Shown: piece after piece, positions 33,740 to 34,984 of the stretch
Position numbering within the stretch: the first letter of the stretch is position 1
Layout of the letters: every line of letters starts with the position of its first letter
From: Candidatus Gastranaerophilales bacterium
GTDB taxonomy: Bacteria; Cyanobacteriota; Vampirovibrionia; Gastranaerophilales; Gastranaerophilaceae
Length of the DNA: 34,984 bases
Assembly (NCBI GenBank): GCA_017415185.1
Contig: JAFQHZ010000002.1
Location: 1-34,984 of the forward strand
Direction: 5' to 3'
Position numbers and translations under genes: made by a program
The notes under the pieces: generated by a model
The model's database searches: none
Seen by the model: the letters and a program-made list of their open reading frames with translations, nothing else
Told to the model about the DNA's origin: nothing

Positions 33740-34100
33740 GGCTTTTTGTATATTCGTTTATTTTGTTAATTAATTCGTCGTCTATTACATGTTCGATTTT
33801 GCAAGCGTTTTTGTCTGCTAGTGTGTTGTCAATTTTTAAAATTTTAGTGAAAAATTCTGTTAAAATTTTGTGTTTTTTGACTGTCTTTTTTGCATACTTA
33901 ATTCCTTTTGGAGTAATTTTTATTCCACGTCTTCCTTCGTAGATAATTAAATCCATATCAGCCAGTCTAATTAATGCTTCTGAAACTGAAGGACGAGAGA
34001 TGTTAAATTTATTAGCAATGTCAATTGCTTTAATTTCTTTGTCTTGAGAAATTTTGTTGTGAATAAATTCTAAGTAATCCTCTAAGCTTGAAGTAATCAT
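33732..34100 (-). CDS. DtxR/MntR-family metal-dependent transcriptional regulator
   Basis: This 122-residue repressor-type regulator has a winged helix-turn-helix at about 22-65 (IDIANKFNISRPSVSEALIR) and a dimerisation/metal domain after that. Metal-ligand positions match the MntR layout: Asp8 and Glu11 (EDYLEF), His77 (KKHKIL), Cys100, Glu103 and His104 (ACKIEH). Asp8 rather than Met favours the manganese-type (MntR) over the iron-type (DtxR) site, while Cys100 is as in DtxR, so Mn versus Fe is left open. It lacks the SH3-like third domain, as in MntR. AAGGGA ten bases upstream lies within the operator arm. It is translationally coupled to the glycine-rich membrane protein and probably autoregulated. 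Confidence 0.93.
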   Translation of the reverse strand: MITSSLEDYLEFIHNKISQDKEIKAIDIANKFNISRPSVSEALIRLADMDLIIYEGRRGIKITPKGIKYAKKTVKKHKILTEFFTKILKIDNTLADKNACKIEHVIDDELINKINEYTKSHE

Positions 34101-34101
34101 T

Positions 34102-34147
34102 GTTAGGCTTCCCTTACGAACATGATTAATTGTAAGGGAAGCCTAAC
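34102..34147. promoter_or_regulatory. Perfect 16-bp inverted repeat: probable metal-regulator operator
   Basis: GTTAGGCTTCCCTTAC (34102-34117) and GTAAGGGAAGCCTAAC (34132-34147) are perfect inverted arms separated by 14 bp. The TTAGG/CCTAA ends resemble DtxR/MntR-family boxes. One arm lies in the promoter spacer and the other in the early leader, over the ribosome-binding site. In RNA the arms could also form a strong hairpin just before the start codon. Confidence 0.8.
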
Positions 34148-34157
34148 TAAATGTCAA
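34129..34157 (-). promoter_or_regulatory. Consensus promoter of the DtxR/MntR-like gene
   Basis: On the minus strand TTGACA (34157-34152), a 17-bp spacer and TACAAT (34134-34129) form a near-perfect sigma-70 promoter. It gives a leader of about 20 bases before the ATG at 34100. The spacer is occupied by one operator arm. Confidence 0.85.
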
Positions 34158-34208
34158 GTTTTGATTTACGCAATTTTTGATGTATGCAAATAATATTATA
34201 TTTTGCAG

Positions 34209-34984
34209 CTACCATGTGCAAACACCATAATATTCACAATCAAAATATTCGCTTTCATCCGAATTCAATGTTGTCCCGTTTTCTTCAAGGGCATTGAACT
34301 CAGCTTCTGAAATTATTTGTATTTCTCCATTAACTACTTTGGCGTAAATTTGCAAGAAGCACCCACCAACGGGACATTGGTAGTAATTGCCACTAAAGGT
34401 ATCTTTCGGGATATCGCATTCGGTTGTTAAAATTGCATTTCCGCTAACATCAAATGCGTTGCGAGTTGGTGCGTTATATGATTCAAAAAGAGGCGCTCCG
34501 CATCTACCAGAATAAGGTCTAGGGTCAAAGCCAAATTGTTCTTTAAATTGCTCTGTTGCAATATCATCTAATTCATCCTGGAAGGCAATATAATCATCAA
34601 TTTTTTGCATTGGGCTTCCAGGAGTTTCAGGTTCAGGTTCTGGAGTAGGTTCAGGTTCTGGTGTTGGCTCAGGTGTAGGTTCAGGAGATGGACTTGCTTC
34701 AGCTACAATATCGGTATCCGATTCATAAGCAATACCGCTTGAATCAATTGGAAGAATGAATCTATCTACACCTATTGTGTTTGGTTCTTCTTCTCCGTTT
34801 GTATCAAAGAGTAATAATCCTTGAGAAGCATTGCTTTGTTTTGTTGTTGTTTCTCCTGGAAATATTGTTTGTGCATTTGTTGTTTCAGAATCATATATTC
34901 CAATACAAGCACCATCTTTTAAATATACTGCCTTAGCATTTCTTGATGAATCTCCTGTAATGCAAAATGAAGTTGAAGGTACTA
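34209..34984 (-). CDS. Pilin-like surface protein with Pro-Glu-Thr linker, C-terminal part (5' end outside window)
   Basis: The frame is open from the right window edge to the TAG at 34209-34211 (257 residues). The ATG at 34610 is internal. The visible part starts with a globular segment containing FDTNGEEEPNTIGVDRF and ILPIDSSGIAYE, the same motif order as the left-edge gene. A (P-E-P-T)-rich linker of about 30 residues follows. Then comes a C-terminal domain with six Cys (GRCGAPLF, TECDIP, YYQCPVGGCF, DCEYYGVCTW). I infer a pilin-like or pseudopilin-tethered exported protein with a spacer-displayed disulfide domain. The N-terminal signal is outside the window, so this is not proven. A short gap separates its stop from the regulator promoter. 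No terminator hairpin is seen. Confidence 0.62.
   Translation of the reverse strand, partial: VPSTSFCITGDSSRNAKAVYLKDGACIGIYDSETTNAQTIFPGETTTKQSNASQGLLLFDTNGEEEPNTIGVDRFILPIDSSGIAYESDTDIVAEASPSPEPTPEPTPEPEPTPEPEPETPGSPMQKIDDYIAFQDELDDIATEQFKEQFGFDPRPYSGRCGAPLFESYNAPTRNAFDVSGNAILTTECDIPKDTFSGNYYQCPVGGCFLQIYAKVVNGEIQIISEAEFNALEENGTTLNSDESEYFDCEYYGVCTW

Noticed and set aside
34209-34610. Treating the ATG at 34610 as the true start of a 133-aa protein
   Set aside because: The frame stays open to the window edge through a PEPT linker and a module shared with the left-edge gene, so the ATG is internal.

Overview
The window reads as an AT-rich chromosomal segment of a diderm bacterium, most likely a gut Melainabacteria/Gastranaerophilales-type relative of Cyanobacteria. 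This assignment is an inference. It rests on low GC with A/T-ending codons, an outer-membrane secretin and a TpsB transporter (so a Gram-negative-type envelope), a type IV pilus operon, pilin-like proteins carrying a D-x-N-G-E-E-E-P-N type motif, and an spmA/spmB pair without other sporulation genes. Nearly all of the DNA is coding. I see no tRNA, rRNA, CRISPR array, integrase or transposase.

Layout. (1) 1-497: 3' end of a cysteine-rich pilin-like gene, abutting a leftward unit 3231-498 (41-aa ORF, 493-aa low-complexity protein, spmA, spmB). (2) 3430-4905: rightward TPR protein whose 3' end overlaps aroB antisense by 86 bp. (3) 9971-4820: leftward, tightly coupled housekeeping operon gmk-coaBC-NIF3-aroC-aroK-aroB (nucleotide, CoA and shikimate metabolism). 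(4) 10112-10768: lone acidic EF-hand-like protein, followed by a duplicated 67-bp terminator repeat. (5) 13948-10997: dnaG-rpoD. (6) 14089-16952: overlapping rightward operon of HEAT-repeat protein, queC, DUF366-like protein and SPOR protein, then a monocistronic prepilin at 17041 with its ribosome-binding site inside a hairpin. (7) 17850-23545: divergent two-partner secretion pair, tpsA leftward and tpsB rightward. (8) 23600-24090: GC-richer non-coding array of small hairpins. (9) 30761-24092: leftward pilus operon of a PilP/GspC-like protein, secretin, PilB and PilC. (10) 34100-30863: DtxR/MntR-type regulator, unknown glycine-rich membrane protein, unknown helical protein and obgE. (11) 34209-34984: 3' part of a second pilin-like gene related to the one at the left edge.

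How the parts fit. The secretin, PilB, PilC, the GspC/PilP-like protein and three pilin-like proteins belong to one surface-filament or type II-like export theme, and TpsA/TpsB supply a separate surface exoprotein. The most informative regulatory site is upstream of the DtxR/MntR-like gene. There a perfect 16-bp inverted repeat is laid over a consensus promoter (TTGACA, 17-bp spacer, TACAAT), which strongly suggests metal-dependent autoregulation extending into the coupled, uncharacterised membrane protein gene.

Several starts were moved from the longest open frame to the codon with a ribosome-binding site: spmA, aroK, coaBC, NIF3, rpoD, HEAT protein, queC and tpsA. All family calls were made by reading motifs, without database searches.
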